A DNA stretch of 49,050 bases, taken from the IMG/VR virus record IMGVR_UViG_3300037189_005169, positions 1-49,050 of that record, one strand, 5' to 3'. Source of the stretch: a virus. Shown here piece after piece: positions 1 to 7,257 of the stretch (within the stretch, counting starts at the first letter, position 1; each line of letters starts with the position of its first letter). A model generated the notes under the pieces. It was given only the letters and a program-made list of their open reading frames with translations. It searched no databases and was not told the origin of the DNA. A program made the translations under genes and the position numbers.

Positions 1-1512
1 TCCAAAATAACCATCTCCATAAGTATCTAATTTTCCGCTTGGGGTAGATGTTCCAATACCTACGTTACCAGTTGAAGTGATACGCATTCTTTCAGTTGAA
101 CTTGTTCCAAAAGCGAGTGTCCCCGTGCTTGGAGTTATTAAACTAACTCCTGAGGTTAAATTTATATTTAAATCTGCATCGTTTTGATTACTAAAAGCTG
201 CGATTGTTCCAGTTCCGTTTCTATCCACTTGTAATCTAAAAACAGGACTTGTCGTTCCAATGCCTACATTACCAGAAGTATCAATACGCATTCTTTCAGT
301 ATTATTTGTAGAAAATTTGAAAGAGTGATTTGTTTCAGTACCTATATTTAAAATACTGTTTGATGTATCAATGCCCATATTCGCGGTAATCATTCCGCTT
401 CCAATAGTCAATACTGGGAATGAAGTTTTATATAAATGTAACATTGAAGTTGGCATCGTTGTACCTACACCAACATTCCCCCCAACATACAATGAATTAG
501 TAATATTAGATGTTCCATTTACTTCAAATGTATATGTTGGACTTGTAGTTCCAATTCCTACTTTGCCATCTCCTTTAACAACAAATTTACCCGATCCTAC
601 TAATAAATCATAACTACTTGAGTCTCCACCACCACCATCAATATATACGCCATATCTAAGTGTTCCATTATTATATCCTGAATAAACGGTATGTCCAAGA
701 GACGATGTATTTTGAATAGTTGAAGTCCAATTGCCGCTTTCATTACTTGTTACGTGAAGTTTAGTGAATGGACTGCTTGTCCCAATTCCTACATAACCAG
801 ATGAATCAATTCTCATTCTTTCATTCAAGGATGTTTTAAATATTAAATTAGCGCCTCCTGAAGTATTAGTCGTTAAGTTTACATCGCTACCACTATACCC
901 CCCAAAGTTATTAGATAATATACTACCGCTTCTTGAATAAATAGATCCGTTTACATCGAGCAACGCTCCTGGACTTGTGGTTCCGATCCCTACATTAGTT
1001 CCATTATCATAAATTAAACTATTACCAAGTGTAGTTGTTCCTGTGAATTTAGAAACGTAGTTTGTTGTTCCTGATACAGATGGGACACTTGAGGTTAATG
1101 CTAATGTACCTGAAGCATTTGGTAATGCATAAGTTCTATTATCAGTTAGCGTAGTATATGTAATAGTAGCACTATATATAGAAGGCGTTTGAAGTAATAA
1201 TTGCCCATAAGTAATAGCTGCTACAGTTGAAGTTGGAGTTGTCATAAAAGTAAACTCTTCCGCGTCTAAAAATAGTCTACCATAAACAGAATATGCAGGA
1301 TCTAAGAATTTATACTCACTTGCGCTTACATAAAAGTTCCCCATATTAAGATTAGTGGTTGCTCCCGTATAAGGAACATATCCACTTAAACTAATTTGGT
1401 TTATCCAAGAAACCCCTGATCCAGTTGATGAAAGTATTTGTCCTGAAGAACCAGCTGCGCCAGAGGAATCCCTAAGGCCAGCTTGTACTTCTATATCACT
1501 TTTAAATTTCAT
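1..1512 (-). CDS. Tail fibre-like protein, C-terminus cut by window edge
   Basis: The frame is open from an ATG at 1512 to base 1 with no stop, so 504 residues are visible and the C-terminus lies outside the window. The protein begins MKFKSDIEVQAGLRDSSG and carries several copies of a motif close to VGIGTTSP, alternating with stretches such as ERMRIDTSGNVGIGT. Such GIGT repeats occur in fibre and adhesin proteins of Bacteroidota and their phages, often with an S74-type intramolecular chaperone at the C-terminus, which cannot be checked here. It is the last visible gene of a leftward run and lies 4 bases after the next fibre gene. A receptor-binding or fibre role is inferred from repeat type and position. 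Confidence 0.75.
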   Translation of the reverse strand, partial: MKFKSDIEVQAGLRDSSGAAGSSGQILSSTGSGVSWINQISLSGYVPYTGATTNLNMGNFYVSASEYKFLDPAYSVYGRLFLDAEEFTFMTTPTSTVAAITYGQLLLQTPSIYSATITYTTLTDNRTYALPNASGTLALTSSVPSVSGTTNYVSKFTGTTTLGNSLIYDNGTNVGIGTTSPGALLDVNGSIYSRSGSILSNNFGGYSGSDVNLTTNTSGGANLIFKTSLNERMRIDSSGYVGIGTSSPFTKLHVTSNESGNWTSTIQNTSSLGHTVYSGYNNGTLRYGVYIDGGGGDSSSYDLLVGSGKFVVKGDGKVGIGTTSPTYTFEVNGTSNITNSLYVGGNVGVGTTMPTSMLHLYKTSFPVLTIGSGMITANMGIDTSNSILNIGTETNHSFKFSTNNTERMRIDTSGNVGIGTTSPVFRLQVDRNGTGTIAAFSNQNDADLNINLTSGVSLITPSTGTLAFGTSSTERMRITSTGNVGIGTSTPSGKLDTYGDGYFG

Positions 1513-1516
1513 ATAA

Positions 1517-2863
1517 TTATTTTTGTACTAATACTCTAACTGGATTAGTTGGTGTAGTAGCAAAGTTTATTGTAACTGTATTTGTTGTTGTTCTTATGTT
1601 GTCTGAATAAACAGTTTCATAAGTTACAGTATCATATAATTGTATTATTACGTCCCTTGTATTCAAACCATGTGTTAGAACTGAACTTGCAGAACTAACC
1701 GTTGCAGCATAAGAAACGGTATCTGCAGTTACTGTTGCTGTTCCTGCAGAATAACTAACAGATATACCTGTTCCAGCATTTACATTACCAATACCAACTG
1801 TAGTTAATGTAGCTAAGTCAATATTACTCTGAACTCTTGTCCAATCAGATAATGTAGTTGGAGTATTTGTATTAGCTATTAATGAATCCCCAACTCTAAC
1901 TTGTTCTGTAAAGAAGAATCCATCAACCGTTACGGTCCACATAAATCCTTTATTAATAGTAGCAGTTGGTGGCGAGTCTAAGTTTGGTGTATTTGTAGAA
2001 GCATCATATCCTCCTTGGAATACTAAAGCACCAACTAAAGATGCATCAACATAAGACTTAACAGCTGCTGAAGTTGGTAAAGTTGTATCGTTATTATTAG
2101 CAGGAATACCCTCTGCAGCAGTTACTACAGCAGTAGGATCCATCATTGAAAACTCAACAGCTCCTGAAGCAATAGTTGTTACTATAGAAGTTGTTCCAGA
2201 TCCAGTAACGTCACCAGATAATGTAATTGTTTGGTTACTTGGAGTTGGTAATGTAACTGTCTTTAAGTTTATGGCTGTAACGTGTCCTTGAGCAGAACTT
2301 GTAATGCTATCTACTGCTGTGAATGTTGATCCAAAAGCAGGTGATGCTGTACTTGTTGTATCTGTTCTTGTAACATTCGCGTGATTAATAGTTATTGTAT
2401 CTAATCCGCTGGATACCGTAGAAATTGCTGTTCCTCCATATATACTTACTATGTCTCCTGAATTTACAGTTTGAGCTGTTCCAGAATCTCCTCTTAAAAC
2501 CCAAATATAAGTACCAGGAATATCTGATACAGGTGACCAAGTATTATCACCTCTTAAATATTTTGTATTATCAGCAGTACCAGTTGCGCTTAAGTTAGCT
2601 GTTAATGTAGCTGCACCACTCTGTAATGTTGTTGGACTTAATGAAACAAACGAACCACTTGTAGCTGTAAATGACGTAACTCCACCACCTACTTCTACCC
2701 AAGATCCATTTGCCCATACCTTTAATACATCTATTGTTGTATCATAGTAAAGCTGTCCTTCTACACCTATACCTGCAGCTGCATTGTTTGGTTGATTCTC
2801 AATCCTTGCTTTTATAAGCTCGTTTTGACTAAGATTAACGCTATTTAAAAATTGAATTGCCAT
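1517..2863 (-). CDS. Tail fibre/appendage protein (448 aa)
   Basis: The 448-residue protein starts MAIQFLNSVNLSQNEL and is rich in Thr, Ser, Val and Gly with few charges, as expected for beta-structured fibres. The N-terminal part (about residues 30-60: GQLYYDTTIDVLKVWANGSW) resembles the phage motif in which a display string is followed by a tryptophan-rich strand. Around residues 280-350 is a segment (VFQGGYDASTNTPNLD...VRVGDSLIANT) that I recognise from other phage tail proteins. The C-terminus (LTHGLNTRDVIIQLYDTV) is a small beta domain also seen in phage fibres. It lies between two other tail genes on the same strand. Tail appendage is likely; the exact role is unknown. Confidence 0.7.
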   Translation of the reverse strand: MAIQFLNSVNLSQNELIKARIENQPNNAAAGIGVEGQLYYDTTIDVLKVWANGSWVEVGGGVTSFTATSGSFVSLSPTTLQSGAATLTANLSATGTADNTKYLRGDNTWSPVSDIPGTYIWVLRGDSGTAQTVNSGDIVSIYGGTAISTVSSGLDTITINHANVTRTDTTSTASPAFGSTFTAVDSITSSAQGHVTAINLKTVTLPTPSNQTITLSGDVTGSGTTSIVTTIASGAVEFSMMDPTAVVTAAEGIPANNNDTTLPTSAAVKSYVDASLVGALVFQGGYDASTNTPNLDSPPTATINKGFMWTVTVDGFFFTEQVRVGDSLIANTNTPTTLSDWTRVQSNIDLATLTTVGIGNVNAGTGISVSYSAGTATVTADTVSYAATVSSASSVLTHGLNTRDVIIQLYDTVTYETVYSDNIRTTTNTVTINFATTPTNPVRVLVQK

Positions 2864-2878
2864 AGTTTCTTATTGTTA

Positions 2879-3676
2879 TTAGTTCATGTATGCCTTGCCA
2901 GAAAAACCAGCAGAAAATTCTATTGTTAGATTATTTAAATCAACATATGTTACCTGACCATACATAAGTATGTTATTTATATTAACTACTGAAACAGAAG
3001 GAAATTTATTCAAGTTATGTGCAACATTCCATGTGGCACTAGCCGTTGATTGTATAAATACATAGTTCTTATCTCCTACAGGAAGATCTTCAGCAGTAAT
3101 AAATGGATGTATTCCATCCTCACCATCATTTATTAAATCAGATGTTTTTGTAGGTACATTACCAGTAAATCCATCAACTAGAGATATAAGATATTCGTCA
3201 TCTTCTACAATGCTTCCGTTACCAGTTATATAAGATAATGTTACATCAAAAAAGTTAGGTTCTAATAAGTTTTCAATTAAACTATCTAACTTATAGTAAC
3301 CAAATATATTTACATCATTAGCCTTGCAGATTAATATTTTTTTATCAACTAAGAAGTTAAGGTATTCAGATACATCATTACCCTTTAAGGTATACTTACT
3401 TAGTATAAAATTTGTTATATCTGAAAAGTCATATGGAGTACCAACCTGTGGATCAAATGTTATCGTACCACGTAATCTATCATCTAATGGCTCAAGTATA
3501 TCGTATCTGTATCTAATAGGAGTTCCGATATCTATAACCTGATTCTCATTAAAATATACAGCTAACTTCGTTGGTGTAAAGTTCTTTGTAGTATTTTGAG
3601 TTTCAGAATCAGAACCAATCCATTTATCAGATCCAGTTACCTTTGTATCAATTATGTATCTACTTATCTGAGTCAT
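2879..3676 (-). CDS. Phage structural protein with C-terminal fibre-type domain
   Basis: 265 residues starting MTQISRYIIDTKVTGSDKWIGSD. The C-terminal 60 residues (WNVAHNLNKFPSVSVVNINN ... FSGKAYMN) match a widespread phage tail or baseplate ending of the type HNL.K.PSV.VV...FSGKAY.N. The N-terminal two thirds are not recognised beyond a likely attachment role. The gene sits upstream of the fibre genes in the same leftward cluster and starts 4 bases after the stop of a small basic gene. Confidence 0.7.
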   Translation of the reverse strand: MTQISRYIIDTKVTGSDKWIGSDSETQNTTKNFTPTKLAVYFNENQVIDIGTPIRYRYDILEPLDDRLRGTITFDPQVGTPYDFSDITNFILSKYTLKGNDVSEYLNFLVDKKILICKANDVNIFGYYKLDSLIENLLEPNFFDVTLSYITGNGSIVEDDEYLISLVDGFTGNVPTKTSDLINDGEDGIHPFITAEDLPVGDKNYVFIQSTASATWNVAHNLNKFPSVSVVNINNILMYGQVTYVDLNNLTIEFSAGFSGKAYMN

Positions 3677-3679
3677 ATT

Positions 3680-3814
3680 TTATTTACCTTGACCTCTATA
3701 ACTTTTTTTATAGTTCTTAGAAGACTTTAATTTAGATGATTTATTTTTAGAATGTACTCCAGGTCTTGAAATACTCTTCTCTATCTTAGTAGCAACAACA
3801 GTCTGTTTCGCCAT
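3680..3814 (-). CDS. Small basic protein (44 aa)
   Basis: An ORF of 44 codons from the ATG at 3814 reads MAKQTVVATKIEKSISRPGV and then a Lys/Ser-rich tail ending YRGQGK. It overlaps the 3' end of the spanin-like gene by 34 bases and ends 4 bases before the next start, so it fits the packed operon. The composition (many Lys, Ser, Asn) recalls other very small basic proteins in this cluster. No function is recognised. Confidence 0.5.
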   Translation of the reverse strand: MAKQTVVATKIEKSISRPGVHSKNKSSKLKSSKNYKKSYRGQGK

Positions 3815-4266
3815 ATCAAATATAATATAATAATTAATAAAAATATCCAGAATATCCAGCTGTAATTCGCTGGCTTTTCTATTTTTTTACCGCTTACAAG
3901 TACGTCTTCTGTTTCTTTTACTTTAACGCTTGATGTAGAGTCAATATGCTTTGTTTCTGACTCTTTTTTATTATTTACATATAAAGTGTTAGCTTTATTT
4001 TTTTTGATCTTTAAAACAACGTTTTTATAACTCTTCCCGTCCACAATAATTTCTTTACATGAATCAATTGGAGTTATAGTAATTTCACTACTATCAATAG
4101 TTGTAGCTATATTTGTAGAGTCTATTTTTTCTTTGTTTTCTATAGTTATAACTTTAACTTCTGTTGTTGCAGTGCTATCCTTCTTTATGGTTGTTTTTTG
4201 AATATCAACCTTACGTGCTCCGCAACTAAGTAAAACTAAACTAACTAAAATAAATAAATGCTTCAT
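3781..4266 (-). CDS. Putative unimolecular spanin (lipoprotein with C-terminal TM)
   Basis: 161 residues. The N-terminus MKHLFILVSLVLLSCG is a lipoprotein signal with a lipobox ending in Cys15. The middle (about 20-130) is hydrophilic and Lys/Thr/Ser-rich, and the C-terminus has one strong membrane segment (YSWIFWIFLLIIILYLIW, about 134-152) followed by a basic tail. An outer-membrane lipid anchor plus an inner-membrane helix in one chain is the architecture of u-spanins such as T1 gp11, which fuse the two membranes in the last step of lysis. It directly follows the endolysin and overlaps it by 26 bases, as expected for a lysis cassette. The role is inferred from topology and context, not from similarity. 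Confidence 0.7.
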   Translation of the reverse strand: MKHLFILVSLVLLSCGARKVDIQKTTIKKDSTATTEVKVITIENKEKIDSTNIATTIDSSEITITPIDSCKEIIVDGKSYKNVVLKIKKNKANTLYVNNKKESETKHIDSTSSVKVKETEDVLVSGKKIEKPANYSWIFWIFLLIIILYLIWRNRLLLLLR

Positions 4267-4687
4267 GAATTCTTCTTCTTGTTAAACCTGTAACTACTTT
4301 TTTATTTACCTTATTCCACTTTTTAAATTCTAATGCTATCAATGGATCATTATGATTCTTATTAATCATCTTTAATAATGTGCTTCCAGTGAATGCGGCT
4401 ATTCCGATATTATAGCATATACTAACACATGCGTTGAACTGATTCTGATTTAAAGGACTAGTTATAAGATTTGAAACTTTTTTAGCAAAATTATCTGCCA
4501 CCTTCTTAAATATCTCTAGCGCCTTATCTCTTGTTATTGGCTTATCTAGCATTGTTACACGCTTACCATCATTGTAATAAGTCGATCCAAAACCAATGGT
4601 AGGTACTTTAGCACTGCATAAATAAGGTTTATCACTAAACCCTTCAAACTCAGTTATAAGTAAATATCCACTACTGTTCAGTCTCAT
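4241..4687 (-). CDS. Endolysin, GH24 lysozyme
   Basis: 148 residues of T4-type lysozyme fold. The catalytic pattern E-x8-(D/C)-x5-T is visible as Glu15, Cys24 and Thr30 (FEGFSDKPYLCSAKVPTIGFGS). Cys replaces the Asp found in T4 lysozyme, as in the P1 Lyz-type branch. Downstream motifs NQNQFNACVSICYNIG and TGLTRRRIHEAFIY are typical of the family. No signal peptide or anchor is visible, so export through the neighbouring holin is expected. It cleaves the N-acetylmuramic acid to N-acetylglucosamine bond of peptidoglycan. It overlaps a small membrane protein upstream by 17 bases and the spanin-like gene downstream by 26 bases. Confidence 0.9.
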   Translation of the reverse strand: MRLNSSGYLLITEFEGFSDKPYLCSAKVPTIGFGSTYYNDGKRVTMLDKPITRDKALEIFKKVADNFAKKVSNLITSPLNQNQFNACVSICYNIGIAAFTGSTLLKMINKNHNDPLIALEFKKWNKVNKKVVTGLTRRRIHEAFIYFS

Positions 4688-4847
4688 TCTTCTTATTTTT
4701 TTCCATTAGATACCACCTTCTTGCGGTATATCCTGTAGCTATTATAAAAGCTACAACCTTCATAGCAACATCAACATTAGTAAATGTAAACATAAAATAT
4801 CCGCCTGTAATAACTGATTGTCTTAAATCTAAAATGTATTGTTTCAT
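4671..4847 (-). CDS. Small membrane protein, putative holin or antiholin
   Basis: A 58-codon ORF from the ATG at 4847 begins MKQYILDLRQSVITGGYFMF and contains two short hydrophobic stretches (about residues 12-24 and 26-42), followed by a charged tail (ARRWYLMEKNKKNETEQ). Two small membrane proteins directly before an endolysin suggest a holin/antiholin pair. It overlaps both neighbours: its start overlaps the stop of the 60-residue membrane protein and its end overlaps the endolysin start. The sequence itself is not assigned to a holin family. Confidence 0.55.
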   Translation of the reverse strand: MKQYILDLRQSVITGGYFMFTFTNVDVAMKVVAFIIATGYTARRWYLMEKNKKNETEQ

Positions 4848-5026
4848 TTTCTTAATCTTTCAACTATATTAGTAATTCCTTCTATACCAATATAAGCTGT
4901 AGCAATAACAACCCAGTCTGAAGATGTTAACGTTGAACTAAATAAACCTCCACAAGCTATTAGAAAAACTAATAACTTTCTAGAAATCCATTTGCTTAAT
5001 ATTATATCAAACTGCTCCTTACTCAT
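4844..5026 (-). CDS. Holin-like membrane protein (60 aa)
   Basis: MSKEQFDIILSKWISRKLLV starts a 60-residue protein with two hydrophobic segments (about 17-34 and 38-55) and a charged C-terminus (VERLRK). Size, topology and position two genes before the endolysin suit a class II type holin. Which of the two small membrane proteins forms the lytic hole cannot be told from sequence. Confidence 0.6.
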   Translation of the reverse strand: MSKEQFDIILSKWISRKLLVFLIACGGLFSSTLTSSDWVVIATAYIGIEGITNIVERLRK

Positions 5027-5048
5027 GATATACTAATGCTTATACTGA

Positions 5049-5309
5049 TTACCATATAGCTACAATATTAGTAGAACTAGTACCTGTTGCAAAAACTCTT
5101 AATACATTAACTGGGAAGAAGGTTCCATTTGGGATATTTGTAAATGTAACCTCATCTCCACCTTCTGTAAGAACCTTTAATGTTCCTCCAGTTCCTATGT
5201 AAAGTACACATGGTTGAGCAGCATCTGGTCCTGAGATTGATGGAATATTAACCGTATTTGATGGAGTAACAGCAGCCGCTCTCATCCCTTGTAATTTAAA
5301 ATTACTCAT
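5049..5309 (-). CDS. Putative virion decoration protein
   Basis: 86 residues, Gly/Thr/Val-rich with almost no charged clusters: it starts MSNFKLQGMRAAAVTPSNTV and ends VLRVFATGTSSTNIVAIW. Small beta-rich proteins with a strand pattern GDEVTFTNIPNGTFFPVNVLRV and this ending occur in many phages as virion proteins, and I read it as one of these. It overlaps the preceding small gene by 4 bases (ATGA type). Confidence 0.5.
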   Translation of the reverse strand: MSNFKLQGMRAAAVTPSNTVNIPSISGPDAAQPCVLYIGTGGTLKVLTEGGDEVTFTNIPNGTFFPVNVLRVFATGTSSTNIVAIW

Positions 5310-5461
5310 AATATCTTATTTATTAATAAATTAGGGTTGTTTAGTTTTGCCTTTTTGGCAGCACACCCACAATCTTTTCCTGTTTTCTTGGCAACAGCAT
5401 CCACCACAGCTTTTATTCCTGTAACAGTGGTTACCTTTTCAATTACATTACCTAGTAACAT
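5306..5461 (-). CDS. Small conserved-type phage protein with CGC motif (51 aa)
   Basis: A 51-codon ORF from the ATG at 5461. It has a helical N-terminal half (MLLGNVIEKVTTVTGIKAVV) followed by TGKDCGCAAKKAKLNNP. Short proteins with a central D-C-G-C and nearby Lys/Arg plus LN are common in Bacteroidota phages; the paired Cys could bind metal. The function is unknown. Its start shares bases with the stop of the upstream gene (TAATG) and its stop overlaps the next start, so translation is probably coupled. Confidence 0.6.
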   Translation of the reverse strand: MLLGNVIEKVTTVTGIKAVVDAVAKKTGKDCGCAAKKAKLNNPNLLINKIL

Positions 5462-5601
5462 TATTTTTTCTTTTTAACTTTTAGTAAAGTTTTTGTTCCT
5501 TTTTTTTCTGCTAAACGCATTTTAGGACCTTCCATTTTTTCGTGTTTCATCATTGCTTTTTTAGATGAATACATTTCTCCAGTTGCTTTTTCTTTTATCA
5601 T
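5461..5601 (-). CDS. Small Lys-rich protein (46 aa)
   Basis: An ORF of 46 codons starting MIKEKATGEMYSSKKAMMKH and ending in a poly-Lys tail. Nearly a third of the residues are Lys, so it may bind nucleic acid or be packaged with DNA. It is joined to the next gene by a TAATG overlap. No family is recognised. Confidence 0.5.
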   Translation of the reverse strand: MIKEKATGEMYSSKKAMMKHEKMEGPKMRLAEKKGTKTLLKVKKKK

Positions 5602-5618
5602 GACTATTTATTTATTAA

Positions 5619-6191
5619 TTAACAAGTTCTACAAGACGTTCCTTTATTTTTACCAGTATCAATAGATCCTTCACTTCCATCACCTTTTTTTTGGTTCTTA
5701 ATCGCATTCTTATTCATTCTTTCCTTCTCTGATTTATCCCAATCTTCAAAAGTTTGACCAGGTTTTGCATATTTTTTATAAGAAGGAGTATTAACAGCTA
5801 CATATCTTTCTTGTTTTGTAGGTGTATTTCTAACAGTAGGAATAGCAGCACTTGGTTTTGTACTTTCTGTTAATCCAGCTGGAGTAGGTCGAGCTACAGA
5901 TGTAAACTCTCTTGATCCAGAAGTCTCTGTCTTTTTAACTACTGGTTTATTAGAAGTTATCTTTGATCCAACAGGTGATATTCCAGGTGATTGTCTCCTT
6001 GGAGTATTTGCTCTAGGTTTAGAAGATTCTGAAGAACTGCTCCATGAATGTCTAAAAGTAATAGCTCCAGTATCTGGATCTACAGTCTGAGTCTTCTTAA
6101 TAGGATCACCCGTCTTTACTCCATTCTCTTGAGCAATTCTTTTTTCAGCTATAGCTTTTAAAGCTGAATTTCTCATTGGGATATTTTCCAT
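5619..6191 (-). CDS. Disordered hypothetical protein (190 aa)
   Basis: 190 residues of low-complexity, hydrophilic sequence rich in Ser, Thr, Pro and Lys (for example RQSPGISPVGSKITSNKP), with no membrane segment and no clear domain. It ends with a Cys pair (SCRTC). A short segment near residue 45 (DPDTGAITFRHSW) is the only part that looks ordered. The start is joined to the stop of the upstream gene by TAATG. The function is unknown. Confidence 0.6.
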   Translation of the reverse strand: MENIPMRNSALKAIAEKRIAQENGVKTGDPIKKTQTVDPDTGAITFRHSWSSSSESSKPRANTPRRQSPGISPVGSKITSNKPVVKKTETSGSREFTSVARPTPAGLTESTKPSAAIPTVRNTPTKQERYVAVNTPSYKKYAKPGQTFEDWDKSEKERMNKNAIKNQKKGDGSEGSIDTGKNKGTSCRTC

Positions 6192-6325
6192 TATTTCTTC
6201 TTCTTTGATTTACCAGCCATACTAAGAGCAATTGCTATAGCTTGCTTCTGAGGCTTACCATGCTTCATCTCTGTTCTAATATTTGAACTGATAGTTTTTG
6301 AACTACTTCCTTTTTTTAGTGGCAT
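6191..6325 (-). CDS. DUF6496-like small phage protein (44 aa)
   Basis: The ORF from the ATG at 6325 encodes [20 protein letters not shown], then [20 protein letters not shown] and four Lys. The core [16 protein letters not shown] is a well conserved signature of a small family of unknown function (DUF6496) in phages and some bacteria. The first 23 bases overlap the 3' end of the upstream 41-residue gene. It is too short for the ORF size cut-off but well supported by the motif. Confidence 0.75.
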   Translation of the reverse strand: MPLKKGSSSKTISSNIRTEMKHGKPQKQAIAIALSMAGKSKKKK

Positions 6326-6428
6326 TTCCTTGTGTTTTAATGTTACCTTTTAGATAAGACATCTTTCCATCTAGAGATTTTTTAGAATCCCATTTCTTAG
6401 CTAAAGCTACGGTCTTTTTCAATGACAT
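6303..6428 (-). CDS. Small basic protein (41 aa), first gene of leftward unit
   Basis: 41 codons from the ATG at 6428: it starts [20 protein letters not shown] and is strongly basic. It is the first gene left of the palindromic promoter at 6441-6456, whose minus-strand -7 box ends 21 bases before this ATG, a normal leader length. The function is unknown. Confidence 0.5.
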   Translation of the reverse strand: MSLKKTVALAKKWDSKKSLDGKMSYLKGNIKTQGNATKKRK

Positions 6429-6440
6429 GATTATTTGTTT

Positions 6441-6456
6441 TATCTTTGCAAAGATA
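6441..6456. promoter_or_regulatory. Palindromic divergent promoter
   Basis: TATCTTTGCAAAGATA is a perfect 16-base palindrome. Each half is a Bacteroidota -7 box (TAnnTTTG): plus strand 6441-6448, minus strand 6456-6449. Divergent genes begin 22 bases to the right (6471) and 21 bases to the left (6428). No good -33 TTG at the usual spacing is seen on either side. Confidence 0.65.
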
Positions 6457-6470
6457 TAAAATATAATCTA

Positions 6471-7037
6471 ATGGAATTTAGTTCAAAACTACGCAAAAAC
6501 TACGACCGAACCGAACCTAAATACGACTACCTAAAATACTACAGGGTCGTTCGTTACTGGGTTAAGGCAAAGTATGGTCTTGGAACATCAGACCTTGATA
6601 TGATCTCCTTCCTATACACCCAAAAACTATTCAGCAGGGCAGACTTCAAAGAATACGAGTGTATCTTCACATGGGATGTGAATCGATTCCAACGACTTCT
6701 TAAGGAGGGATGGATCTCTATATGGAGAGACCGTAAGGGTACAGAGGGTGCACTATACGAGGTATCTCATAAGGGTAAACTACTGATGGTCAGCGTATAC
6801 AAGAAACTAAACGGTGAGGAACCGATCTCTGAAGCGCAGCAGAACAATCCGCTGTTCAATACCAACGTGTCCTATACAGACAATATGTACAAGAGGGTGA
6901 TAAAAACAATGAACCGAAACTACGCAGAAAAAAGAAGGCTGAAGAAGATAGAAGAAATCGCCTATCAAAAACAGCCTCATGTAATTAAGAAACGTGCCGC
7001 TAGAGGACTACCACCACATCCCTTTCTTGAATTATAG
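6471..7037 (+). CDS. Probable winged-helix DNA-binding protein (188 aa)
   Basis: An upstream in-frame ATG at 6435 lies before the -7 box and would not be transcribed, so I choose the ATG at 6471 (MEFSSKLRKNYDRTEPKYDY). Residues about 40-105 show a helix, a second helix (SRADFKEYECIFTWDVNRFQ) and a strand-turn-strand pattern (LLKEGWISIWRDRKGTEGAL) that suggest a winged helix. The C-terminus is basic. Apart from the early operon, this is the only rightward gene in the left third, and it shares a palindromic promoter with the leftward unit, which would suit a regulator. Its 3' end overlaps groES tail to tail by 38 bases. The family is not identified. Confidence 0.6.
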   Translation: MEFSSKLRKNYDRTEPKYDYLKYYRVVRYWVKAKYGLGTSDLDMISFLYTQKLFSRADFKEYECIFTWDVNRFQRLLKEGWISIWRDRKGTEGALYEVSHKGKLLMVSVYKKLNGEEPISEAQQNNPLFNTNVSYTDNMYKRVIKTMNRNYAEKRRLKKIEEIAYQKQPHVIKKRAARGLPPHPFLEL

Positions 7038-7257
7038 TATAGGGTACATTCTCTATAAGCATCGTGTATCCAGCGTTCTTATCGTAGTAGATAAGGTCAC
7101 CATCACTCACACACTCTACTGTGGTACCTGGCTTAACAACCTGTCCCTTCTTATACCTAAATTTCTCAGCATCACTGCCAGTAAGCAGCAGACCAGAGTC
7201 CGTTTTAATCTGTTCATCTATCGTTGTAATTACTATGTACTTGTTTATTGGTTTCAT
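7000..7257 (-). CDS. groES: Co-chaperonin GroES (Cpn10)
   Basis: 85 residues that align with GroES: N-terminal MKPINKYIVI, a mobile loop TDSGLLLTGSDAEKFRYKKG (the GroEL-binding GIVLTGS motif is here GLLLTGS), then GQVVKPG and GDLIYYDKNAGY with a C-terminal ERDVVVVL strand. At 85 residues it is shorter than the usual ~97. The intact hydrophobic tripeptide in the loop suggests it can still bind GroEL. Its ATG shares one base with the groEL stop (TAATG), so the two are probably translationally coupled. The order groEL-groES is the reverse of the usual bacterial operon. T4 gp31 is a known phage GroES analogue; having both partners in one phage is unusual. Confidence 0.92.
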   Translation of the reverse strand: MKPINKYIVITTIDEQIKTDSGLLLTGSDAEKFRYKKGQVVKPGTTVECVSDGDLIYYDKNAGYTMLIENVPYTIIQERDVVVVL

